NCBI RefSeq assembly: GCF_965638725.1
Contig: NC_134963.1
Span: forward strand, 13,606,501-13,670,500
DNA length: 64,000 bases
Direction of reading: 5' to 3'
Source of the DNA: Aptenodytes patagonicus
Lineage: Eukaryota > Chordata > Aves > Sphenisciformes > Spheniscidae
The notes under the pieces were generated by a model. The model was not told the DNA's origin. It saw only the letters and a list, made by a program, of their open reading frames with translations, and did not search any database. A program made the translations under genes and the position numbers. Of this stretch, positions 29,301 through 41,300 are shown piece after piece; positions within the stretch are counted from its first letter, which is position 1, and every line of letters begins with the position of its first letter.

Positions 29301-32300
29301 TGGTTTGATGACCTTCCGCGGACAGCATTCCTTATTTTTAAAGGTAACAGGCTGTGTTTTCACGACAGCATGTGTTCAACTAACAGGAAAAGCATTTCTT
29401 TACAAAGACAGGGTCCTCTGAAGGGACCTTCTCTTATGTCCCTGGTAAACAGCTGAGGGAAGGCCTACTAACCAACTCTCTGTGTATTCAGTCTCCAAGG
29501 AAGATTTCTGTCATGTAAATATTCCCTGTGCTCTGACCCAAACCCCAGGTTCCTTAAAATAAGATACCTCTTGGCAGAAGCTCTGTAGTGAACCAGACCC
29601 TGAGGTCATGGAGGGCTGTATTCCTTTTTCAGCACGGAGGTTAGGTGGGGATTTATGATTGCTGAATCTGGTAGAGTTTATAGAGTTTCTCCATATCCCA
29701 GCTGGCAACTCACAGCAGTGACTGCGGAGTGGGATTTGTGTTTTCACAAAAGCTGCTAGTCTTCCTAGTCCCAAGATGTGGTTGCAGCGCTCATACAGTG
29801 CAAATGTGATTTATCTCCCATGTCCTGAGTTTCCTGACTGAATCTATCCATTCAGAAATAAGAACTTATCTGCAATTCTTCTTCAGTGTTGTATGCTAGT
29901 GGGAAACAGTTAACACCATCTTGATCCAAACACACAGCTGCCATAGGAGTCCTACATACCTCTGCTGATGCACTCAACCCTCCTTGACAGCATATGTATT
30001 GTTCCAAACACAGGCAGTGCTTCAGCAGCTGCATTTCCCTCTGTCCACACCACAGAACTAGTACATAGAGAAAAAAAAAGGCATCTCGGGGGTTAAGGAT
30101 AATGAGTTCATTGCTGCTAAAATTCTAGAGGAAATTTGAACTTGATCCCAAGAAGTAGAAGTTAATAATCTGCTAATCTGCTTAGTTTCTGTGCTGAGGG
30201 CTGGTATGAAAAATGTCTCTAAGGAGAAGATAGAGGAAGCTGCGTGTGAGGTATGGAGGATTGCGTAAACATTTGTTTTGTCATACTTTCCTTCACGCAG
30301 GCATCAACATCCTTGTGAATTCCCGCGTGTTCCAATACACCATGTGTAAGTAGAAGTAACGAGCTGTCTCTCTGCTAGGCTCCCTTCATCGTGTGGATCT
30401 GGGATACTCTGTCTGTGCCAGCCCCTCTGACTCATCGTGGTGGGGCCTGGTCTTTGGTTTGAGCCATGGCTTGTGCGCAAATTCTGGAGTTTTGATGGAG
30501 AGGGAGGGAGCTGCATGCTCGTACCGATCGCTGCTGCAGCCTGGGCTCTCAGCTCTCTCTGTGTTCAGTCCTCTGGAGAGGCTCGTTGGTTCACTGCTTC
30601 ATAACGCACTTGTGGGTCTGATTCTGTGGGTAGGATTCAGCTTGTTGCATTTGGGTAGGCTGGTGGTTAGCTTTCACAAGCCTTGAGGTTTTTATCTTGC
30701 AGCTGAAGGATGCTGGGTAAGGAACTGCCTTGCCAGTCAACCACCTTCTTCTGTTTGCACTTGAGAAGGTGCAAGCATCCTCGTTGCTGGAGGGATTGCT
30801 TGGTAACTGTACTGCCTGCAAGAATGATTCTGTGCTCCTCTTCTCTAGAGGAGAAAGAGTGCTTACTTGTGGTGCTACTCGCTATGTTCTATACGATCTG
30901 TACTCAGATAATTTGGGGGTTTTTTTTGAATGTTGGAGGAGATGTTTTTTGTAAATTCAGATGCTAAACTAAAGAGAGTGGGGTGGGGTGGAGTGAGATC
31001 TGAGTGAAAAGTAGAAGTCCTGCACCTTCGGTTCTCAGGATTTGAATGTTGGGGAGCAGCAATAGATCCAAGCTGACAGGGCTTTGTCCTGCACTGTTGG
31101 GCCTCTTGCTTTGTCCTGCGCTGCTGGGGACCTAGTGGTTCTCAAGATCTTGTTCCAGAACTAGGAGGAAGCTGAAATATGCAAGTAATAATATGGCAGA
31201 ATGTAAAGTAATTATGAGTAAAAATGATTGAGCATGATTCAGACCATTGTTTTAGTTTTGTTTCCTTCTGCAGATAAAGGTACCGCATCTGTTAAAGGCC
31301 TGGGAAAGGGTAGTTTTGCAACTCTCCCAAGTTATGAGTTCAATTTGTTAGTTGAATTGGAAACACTGACCCTGCCTCTTGTCCTATATTGTACTCTCTT
31401 TGTTAGCCTAGGAAATGGATGTCCTCTGGTCCAGGAGTGTTTTTGCTATGGGTTTTTACTTTGTTTTCCAGATACTGTGGTGGCTGTGAATGGAATTTGG
31501 ATTCTTGTTGAAACCTTCATGCTGCAAGGTAGGAAACATCGCATCTTGTTTCTTGACTGTGATGCTGAGGGATTGAATAAAGGGAAGGCTAGAAAAAGTT
31601 CTTCTTGTGTCTTGCAGGAGGGAATTTCTTCTCCAGAAACGTCCCATGGAGCTACATAGTCTTCCTCACAAGTAAGCTGATGCCTCCTAACAGAACTGTG
31701 TCTTTTTGTAAGGAGTTGGGAGGGGAATAGACAGCTCTGTTCCCAGAAGATTATTCAGTTTGAAGTTAAAACTTAGCCACAGACTAAGTGTAAGACTTAG
31801 GTGTACAGACTCCATCTAGAACAATGCTGTGCCTGGCGGGGATCATCAGCATCCACACAGACCCACGTGAACACTGCTGCACTGTTACACAGCTCCCTGC
31901 GCCACTGCGGTCTGGGGAGCCTCTTACCTCTGGTGCAACTCTCTGCAAAAGCTGCTGTATTACTCTTAAAGCTGGCTTCAGCCCTGAGAGCAGAATAGCC
32001 TTTTGTTAGGCACAGCGTGCAAAGTGATAAGCTCCTCCAGACTTGTGATGGCTCTGTGTGGAGTTGCTCACGTTGCTCTGTGCTGCACTGACTATTCCAG
32101 GAGGCATTACCAGCTCTGATCTGATTGCAGCTGTGAGCTGGCTCTCTGCCACACAAAGCAAGGCAGTCCTGTTGGAGTACAGAATGCAGGGGCATGCTGA
32201 GGAGAAGTCTGAAAGGACTAGGTGAACTAGTTGACGAGCTGAGTTTTCTAATTGAACATCATCCCCTCCGTAAACGTGTACCTTAGTCTTCCTTTTCAGC

Positions 32301-35300
32301 CCAAGTATAAGCAATTGCAACTTCATGTGCTGGTTCATTGCACTGCCATGGAACTCTTCAGTGATGTGAATTCACTTTCCTTCTCCTGCCAGTGTCTCTT
32401 GCTCAAGAGGAGAAGAAAAGTATAGCTCCTTTGAATCAAAATAGTGTGTAAAACTGCAGCAGGAGGTTCTCTGGAGAATCTAGGAGAGGTTGCTAGCCTC
32501 TTACTTGACTGCTGGGTAGCTCTAGTGCTTCCCTGGCCCTTAGTCTTCAAAGCACTTGTTATGAAAGTTGGAAGGCAGAGGCACTCTGCAACACTTCTTT
32601 TCACAAGGATGTGGTCATCCAGCTCCTCGCTTCTCTCCCACCTTGGAACCTGGAAAGAAAGACTTTGGGATGACTGAACCAGGGCATCATCATGTTATTG
32701 TGGCATTCCCTTAACCTACAGGCTCACAAGGTGCTGCCAGGACAGGGGGTGAAGCATTCAGATGGCTCCCCTTCGAAAGGATCTCTCCCTGCAGGTCAAG
32801 GCTAGGCTACGAGATGCGGATATGTTCCGCTGAGATAAAAAGAAATAAACAGGCAGGACTGAAGTCCCTACACCACTTTCTGGCCTTTCCTAGAGGAGCT
32901 TGTGCCTCAACATTTATAGCGTGTTAGCCAACTAACTGCTTTGTAGGCTGCTCTGGAGAGAAATCACCACGAATACAGGAAAATGTGTTGATTTGGAGGG
33001 AAAATGTCTCTTTGGCATCTCACTGAGAATAAGGAGGATGGGCGGGAGTCTGTTAAACCTACGTTCAGCAGTCCTGTACTTAAAGCACCACATATCTTTG
33101 AGGGCAAGCCTTTGCATGAGCCCTCCATGTGATGCTGCTTATTTCTGTCCATGGCTGTCATCTTGTTTTACAGTCTATGGCGTGGAGCTGCTCCTGAAGA
33201 CCACTGGACTGGGGCCTGTCGAGTACCTGTCCTCGGGTTGGAATCTGTAAGTGCATACTGACGTTTTGAGAGATGGCAAAAATTGTTGGGTTAGAAATAC
33301 TGACTTCTGAGGTGAGTTTTTAGGCCCGTAGACGAGGCCATCAGCAGGCTATTATAATCCTTCTGCCCTTGGCCTTGCGCATCTTGTTAGGCTGGAGCAG
33401 CACCAAGTACCTCCTCTCTGCTGAAACACTAATGATAAATCATTGCTCTTATTTTATATTTTTTTTTCTCTCTAGCTTTGACTTCTCAGTCACCCTGTTT
33501 GCATTTTTGGGGCTCATGGCACTGGCGTTTAACATGGAGCCGTTCTACTTCATTGTGGTCTTGCGACCCCTTCAGCTGCTGAGGTGAGACGGGAAGGCTG
33601 CGTGGGGGATGCAGAGAGCAGGTGGGAAAGAAAACAGCCAGGCTGGTTTTCCATCAATCCAGTTGGGAACTGAGCTCCTTACCAGGAGAGGGCAAGGATT
33701 GCTCTGTGGGTACGTGACCATGGCAAACAGGAATTGCTATGTGGGGTAATGAGATTAGCCAGAATTATCAAAATGAACGATAACAAAAACTTGGGATGGG
33801 ATATGAAACCCCGTGCTTTGGAGCTTAAGCTGATCTCTAATAGAGATCAAGGGATTTATCGGGGGCAGATTATCCTGTGTCTGCCTTCATGGGGTTCTTA
33901 CACCTCCTCTAAATTGTCTGATGCTGTTCAGAGAAAAGCTCTTCTGTCAGGGTGAGACAGTCTGAGCCAGTTTAATAATTTCCATTGAATTACCAGAAAT
34001 TACAGTTTTCAAAGGATGCTGCTTTCTAGGGTGGAGTACAACCCTGCTCTAACTGCATCTCACACTTTAAGCAAGACTGCGGCCTGTAACCTCTCTGCAG
34101 CTCAGTAAGATGGGTCTGATTAACCCTCTCATTTCGAGACTGTTACGGAGGTACATGCACCTTCGCAGAACGCTTTGAGAGCCGTAGGTGGAAGGCATTT
34201 GAGAGGCAAAATGTTGTTTTGTTAAAAACAAGCTAATGTAATTTAGCTCTTCAGTGAGGATTTGAAGAACACTTTATGACGCTCAAGGGGGGGGGGGGGG
34301 AAGTTCTCTCTGTTGCTCCCCTGCCAAAGCCTGTGTTTGGCAGCTGTGTTTTTCTGTAAAGGCTGATGGAGTTGCCAAATCTTAAATTAGCAGGCATGAG
34401 GTAGTTTTCTTTCATGAATTTTTATTGGGTCATGGGGGAAACACAGAAAAGCTTATGTCTGAGGAAAGGAGTAATGAATCCTGACCCTGTACACAGGACT
34501 AGTTTAAGTTCTTATGATTTTAATTTTTTTTTAAATAGCTATTTATGCATCATGCTGTGTAAAAAGACACAGACTTTTCCTTGAGATTCCTCAATCCTGT
34601 AAACACTTAGTTGAAAGTGTCATAAACATTCAGGTGGGACAGCGGGGCATTGTTAGGTGAGCAGAGACCACTTGAGCAAGAGCAGATCCTGTGAGTTTGG
34701 TGTCAGGAAACCTTACTGTTCATTTGACCTGGGAGGTACAGAGAACTGGGATACTCTGTTTAACTATTCCCAACAGCACCAGGAAAGTTGCAGTGCATAG
34801 GTAACTACTGGCTTCTCCTTTCAGGCTATTTAAATTGAAGAAACGCTACAGAAATGTCCTGGACACTATGTTTGAGTTGTTCCCCCGGATGGCCAGGTAC
34901 TAACTTCTTCTCTTTGGGTGATGGTGGGGAGAGGGGAGTGAAGGTTTAGTGTCTAGGGCTGGGGTCAGGATAGGGACCTGTCCAACCTGCTAAAGGTGTT
35001 TATGCTCTGATCTGTCAATTGATTGTTACTGATTCTTCAGTGTGCTGCAGTGGAGTGTTAATCTTCCAATTTCTTGGAGCAGTATGCGATAAGCAACACT
35101 CCAGCACCCTGGGCCTCCTCCCGCTTTTGTGTTAGGAGGATAACTAAGAGTCGATGCTTGTTTAATTTTTCTCCCCGTCCCAGCTTTTGGTGAGAGGAGA
35201 AGTCCATTTGGGAGGAACATTGGCGTGAATATACTCAGCCCCAGATGCTTCCCTGGCCACTCAAGAGCATTATTGTGAAATGGTGGGGCAGAAGGAGCTT

Positions 35301-38300
35301 GGTGTTTGAGTGGGGCATCCTCAGACCTTATTCCCTTGAAGGACGTCTGAGGAGAGCGTGTTAGCTAGAGAACCCTGTTCTTGGCACAGTCCCTGCATCC
35401 AAGGACATGGAGAGGGCAGAACCAGTGTGTGTTGTTCTTTATTAAAGAAACTGTGGAGAGACATTTGTTTACCAGAAAAAGACAGACTGGGAGGGAATCC
35501 AGGCTGCTCTTTAGTTTCGCTCTTCAGCAAGTGGCAAGCTCCTTGTCCAAGGACTTCTTGAATGAGAGCAGGCAAAGAACTGCAGAGCCACAGTGGCAGG
35601 GAGGGTGGTCTGGGGTTTTCAGTGCTGCTTCCCATGTGTTGGAAATTCCTTCCAGAGAAACCAGTCTGTGACTTTGTGTTTCCCTGCCTTAGCAACTCTT
35701 GAGTAGCACAGTACTCTTTCTGTTTTTGCCTCCAGCCTGGGTTTAACCCTGCTGATCTTCTACTATTGCTTTGCCATTGTTGGCATGGAGTTCTTCGCTG
35801 GCGTGGTCTACCGGAACTGCTGCAAGTGAGTACTGCAAATCCATCCCCCTCTGCAGTGGGTTTGGTACACAGCCAGTAGCAGTGTCTGTGGCAGCTCTGT
35901 CTCCCTGTGGACAAGGGGCCAGAGGATGGGTCTAAATGGGGTTTTGCAGCTAAGGCAACATGCTGGGAAAATCTAGGGGAGACACTTCACTTCTCTAGGT
36001 AAGATGGGATTAAATGGCTTTTGCATTGCATCTGGAAAGGGAGAGACTTCTGTGGTGGGGTTGGCTGCTGTCGTGGTTTAACCCCAACGAACAACTAAGC
36101 ACCACACAGCCACTCGCTCACTCCCCCCCGGTGGGATGGGGGAGAGAATCAGAAGGGTAAAAGTGAGAAAACTCATGGGTTGAGATAAAGACAGCTTAAT
36201 AGGTAAAGCAAAAGCCGCACACGCAAGCAAAGCAAACCAAGGAGTTAATTCGCTCCTTCCCATCGGCAGGCAGGTGTTCAGCCATCTCCAGGAAAGCAGG
36301 GCTCCATCACACATAATGGTGACTTGGGAAGACAAACATCATCGCTCCGAACGTTCCCCCCTTCCTTCTTCTTCCCCCAGCTTTATATGCTGAGCATGAC
36401 GTCACATGGTGTGGAATATCCCTTGGGTCAGTCAGGGTCAGCTGTCCCAGCCGTGTCCCCTCCCAGCTTCTTGTGCCCCCCCAGCCTGCTCGCTGGTGGG
36501 GTGGGGTGAGGAGCAGAAAAGGCCTTGACTCTGTGTCAGCACTGCTCAGCAGTAACGAAAACATCCCTGGGTTATCAACACTGTTTCCAGCACAAATCCA
36601 AACCACAGCCCCATACCAGCTACTGTGAAGAAAATTAACTCTATCCCAGCCGAAACCAGCACATTCTCCACCCCTTATGCCATACCATTTACGTCATGCT
36701 CAGGTCCCACACTCTCCAATATATCCTCATTAACCATCACCCCCCTTCCCATCCTTTAGTATAATACACAGATACCATTCCCTTAGTCTATGGACCATTC
36801 CTGTAAAAGGTCCACAAAATGTCCATAAATGTCCACAAAATGTCCACTGAGTTCATTTAGTCCGTGGCTTTGGGCTCCACCTGTGATGGTGGTCACTCAG
36901 GACAGGAGAGGTGGTGTGTTACGTGGAGTTATTGGGCACCGAAGCCAGCTCAGGTCGGGTTGCTGCTGCACTTGCACTGCTTCTTGTAAGGCTTGTCCTC
37001 CATTGGTTCGGGTGGTTCCTGCTATAGTAATTCCTATAACATGCAACTCAAATCATGGGTTACAACAATTTAAAAGTATTTCCATTACACCTGGTTCCTT
37101 TGGACCAGACCACAGGGTTTAACATTGCAGTGAACTCCTCCCCTTGCCCCTGCTCCAGCTTGGACTTACCTGCATGCTGCAGTCCTTTAGGGGAGTACCC
37201 GCTCCAAGTGGAGCCTTATCCATGAGCCACAGTCTCTCCAGGGGTGTACCTGCTGCAGCATAGACTTATCCACAGCCACAGTCACTTTGAGGTGCGCGTG
37301 TTCCAGCGTGGCCTTCTCCATGGGCCACAATGCCTTCAGAGCTATACCTGCTCCAGCGTGGCCTTACCCACAGCCACAGTCCCTTCAGAGGTAAACCTGC
37401 TCCAACATGGCCTTACCCATGGCTGCAGTTCCTCCAGGGGCGTACCTGCTCTGTCATGGGCTTATTCATGGCCACACGCTTTGAGGTGCTGCAGCATGAC
37501 CTGGTTTTAATAAGCTCTGTAACTCACCTTAGGTAGCTGCACTGGAGGACTTAGTCATGATACTGTGGCTGGAAACTCTTGTAACAGCTGCTCTAGAGCA
37601 AAGTTGAGATTTTTATCTTGGTTTATCTTTATCACCAGAGTTGCTCTGCTAGACATGTTACATATTGAAGCCTCACTTAAAATCATAGAACCATTAAGGT
37701 TGGAAAAGACCTCTAAGATCATCGAGTCCAACCATCAACCCAACACCACCATGCCCACTAAACCACGTCCCTAAGCGCCGCATCTACATGTCTTTTAAAT
37801 ACCTCCAGGGATGGTGACTCAACCACTTTCCTAGGCAGCCTGTTCCAATGTTTAACCACTCCTTCAGTAAGGAAATTTTTCCTCATGTCCAATCTAAACC
37901 TTCCCTGGTGCAACTTGAGGCCATTTCCTCTCGTCCTATCGCTTGTTACTTGGGAGAAGGGACCGACACCCACCTCGCTACAACCTCCTTTCAGGGAGTT
38001 GTAGAGCGCAATAAGGTCTCCCCTGAGCCTCCTTTTCTCCAGGCTACACAATCCCAGTTCCCTCAGCCGCTCCTCATAAGACTTTGTACAAGATAAATTC
38101 ACCTGGTCTTGGAAGCTAAGCTGTCCTGTGCCCTTTTTATCTTAAATGATGGCAGACCACTAGGAAATGCCAAGCTTTAAGGGTGTTGAGCCAAGGAGTC
38201 TAACTCAAACACTCAGTTTCTCTGGTATAGTATTTGCTGAATGATTAGAAAGACTCCGTGTGGTCCCTGGGCTTGTGCTGAGCTGTGAAGGACAGAGGCT

Positions 38301-41300
38301 TTCTTTCAGAAAGAACAGGCAAGTGTTGGCCAAGAGGTAGAAACTGCCACCCTGCTCACCACCTTCTAAGTGTTTTGGTATTTATAACCCTTGAGATTTT
38401 CCTTGCTTTTCCACTTCTCATCCTTTGTCCTGGTTTCTCCAACCAGCACAAGCACAGTTGCAGATTCCTACCGCTGGGTGAATCATACAGTTGGCAACAA
38501 GACAGTTGTGGAAGAAGGTTATTACTATCTCAACAACTTTGACAACATTTTGAACAGCTTTGGTAAGGGCAATTTTGTCTATAGCAAAGACTATTCCTTA
38601 GTGCATCTGCATTCCTGCAGAGCTGGGTGGCAGGACTGTAATGCTTATGTAAGCCTGGGACTCTCCCAGAGAGTCCTACTAATGCACCTCAAACACTCAG
38701 CGTCCTGCTCTTTCTGTCTGGAAAGCTCCAGCTGACTAATTGTGCCACAACTGTTTTGCAAAGTAAGCAGACATCTCTTAAAAGCCAGCGTGAAGCCAGC
38801 AGATCTGTTCTGACTGGTGATCAGACCAGACTTCCAGAGATGTTTAAGTCACTACCCTTCTAAAGAACCAATAGTGATGCTAATACATTTCTTTAAACCC
38901 ACTGATGAAGAATAATTTGAATGTGTTGATTACTCTCCATGATTTTTCTTAATGTGTGAGCAGAGGTGCTTATCTTCTGGAGGTTTCAGAGGTCTCCATG
39001 CTCTCTGGTGGAAAGAGTCAGGTCTGTTTCTGATTTTTTTAAGAAATATAGATTAAGCCATGCTCCTGGTTCTGTGGGTCTAACCCCCTTTGTCTGAAGT
39101 AATTGCAGTGATGAGGGTCTGCATTCTGTCTCTGGATTTGCTGGCTGTATTGAAACTTCGGTGTCTTGCGTCAGTCTTCCCTGTCAAATACTTTGTCTAA
39201 GAATCACTGTAAAGTAGGTCAGGATGGATAAAGCAATTGCCTGTATTTTTTCTCCCACTCGTATACAGTCACACTGTTTGAGCTGACAGTCGTCAATGAC
39301 TGGTACATCATCATGGTAAGTAAACCTCAGCTACTTTGTGTGTATAGACAGCATGGACTCTTTGCCAGTTGAGCTAGATCTTCCACGCCACCACTGCTTT
39401 CTTCCCCTGGTGATTGGAGATGGGCCCAACATTGTCACTTCTTGTTGCCAGACATCTTTTGCTCCTGATGGTTGGGTGACATTTGACCTCTGGCATGCTG
39501 CTGGGCTTGTTTTCTTGTGAATCTTGACCAGCCTTCAGGCCAGGTTTCACAATCTGGACAAGTGAAGTCACTCTGTATTCCAGCTTGTCACCCTGCTGTC
39601 CAAGCTGTGTTCTCATAGCAGCAATGGTTCATACAGCCACAGGCTTTAAATGTTCTGTATGTTTGCATATAGGAACCTCTCTTTTTAGCTTGAGAGGCAG
39701 ATTAGCTGCAAGGACCAGCTGGGGCATTGAGCATTGCACAGGCAGTCCCTGGGGCTAACTGTGGAGCCATGAATGAGAGATAGATAGTGTTCATGCTGCT
39801 TTACCTCTGTTGGCAAGCAGTTAACAGCAGACTTCCCCTTCTTTTGCGCACTACTGACTTCTTCCCTCTCCTCTTCAGGAAGGGGTGACATCCCAAACCA
39901 CTCATTGGAGCCGTCTTTACTTCATGATCTTCTATATTGTGACCATGGTAGGTTTCTGGACATGCTTCGTGCATCAAATAGTGGGGATGAGGAGGGGAGA
40001 CAGCTTTTACTGTGTTCCAGAGGGAGCTTCCATCCCTAAATGAGGACAACTTTGCTCTTCTACATAAACGTCTTCCAGAAACAGGTGTGAGTCCACATCA
40101 CTTGCAGAAAGTTGAATTTATGGGCATTGACAAAGCTGATGCTGCACAAATCTGGGCCTGGGCTAAGGACTAGGGCAGCACAGAGTTTTGTTCTGTCCCC
40201 GTTGTGGTTGACTGCTAGCAGTTTACTCACAGGTAGATGTGTGACATGTGCATCTCCTCTGCCATGGAGGAGCTGGGGAGCATGGAGCTGAAGCACAGAC
40301 CAAATGCTCAGCTTCGTGTTGAATTGGGCTGGAAGAGTCTCCCAGTAGCAGCCTCCTGATCTCTTCTGTTCCTGTCCTCTCCCAGGTGGTGATGACAATC
40401 ATCGTGGCTTTTATTCTGGATGCTTTCGTCTTCCGCATGAACTACACTCGGAAGAACCAAGATTCAGAAGGTCAGAACTGAGGACTGGCCGACCTACAAC
40501 ATCGTCTCTTCTCTCCCTGGTGTCTTATGTCTGTAGGAGAGAATGGGATTGGCCAGCAAAGACCAGATTTTTGTTTTAGCCTGACTTCCTAAGCTCATTC
40601 TTATGCTTTTGTGTGATATTTCTATCCAGCCTTTCCTCTCTGCCCCTCATCTCTCCCCCACCACTCCCCCAAAAGTGTGTGTGTATGCATGTGTTTGTCT
40701 GTGTGTGTGTGTGTGTGTGTGCACGCACATGTAAACTTCAACTACTTGAGCCATTTCAACCAGATTATTTAAAGATAGGAAGTCCGCACGCATTTCATGA
40801 AAGAAATCTAGGAAACATTACGGCACTGATGTAGCAAAGCTCAACAAGAGACCTTACAGGAAGGGAAGGCGATTTTTCTTTTAAAACCAATTTCCCTCCT
40901 TCACTAATATACTCACCAGCACCAGAACATGTCTCCAAGCGGCTTGTCCAGCATTCGGACACCAAGACACTGGATCCAAGTGGTTTGCCAGCGCTCTGTG
41001 CCATGACATGGAGGACAAGGGACACTGCCTATCCAGTTCTTTCCACATCTCTGAGTTGTACTTAGACTGGTGACTATGTGCTGTTTTGGACATACCTGTC
41101 TGTAGCCTTTAGGAACTGACAGTGACTAGTCTCTCCATCCCCTCACCCCTGTGAGTCATCAGTTTTATTCACCGTCCTTTGTCTCCAGAGCTGGGCATCT
41201 GGAACTGCATGTAACTTCGTGACCTGCTAATTTTGGTGCCATAAACACATTAATCTCTTACAGCCCTTCTCCTGCTATTCCTTCACGTGATCTACACCCA

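Noticed and set aside
37758-38102. 114-codon minus-strand frame as a host gene
   Set aside because: It is the C-terminal part of the CR1 reverse-transcriptase ORF, not a host gene.
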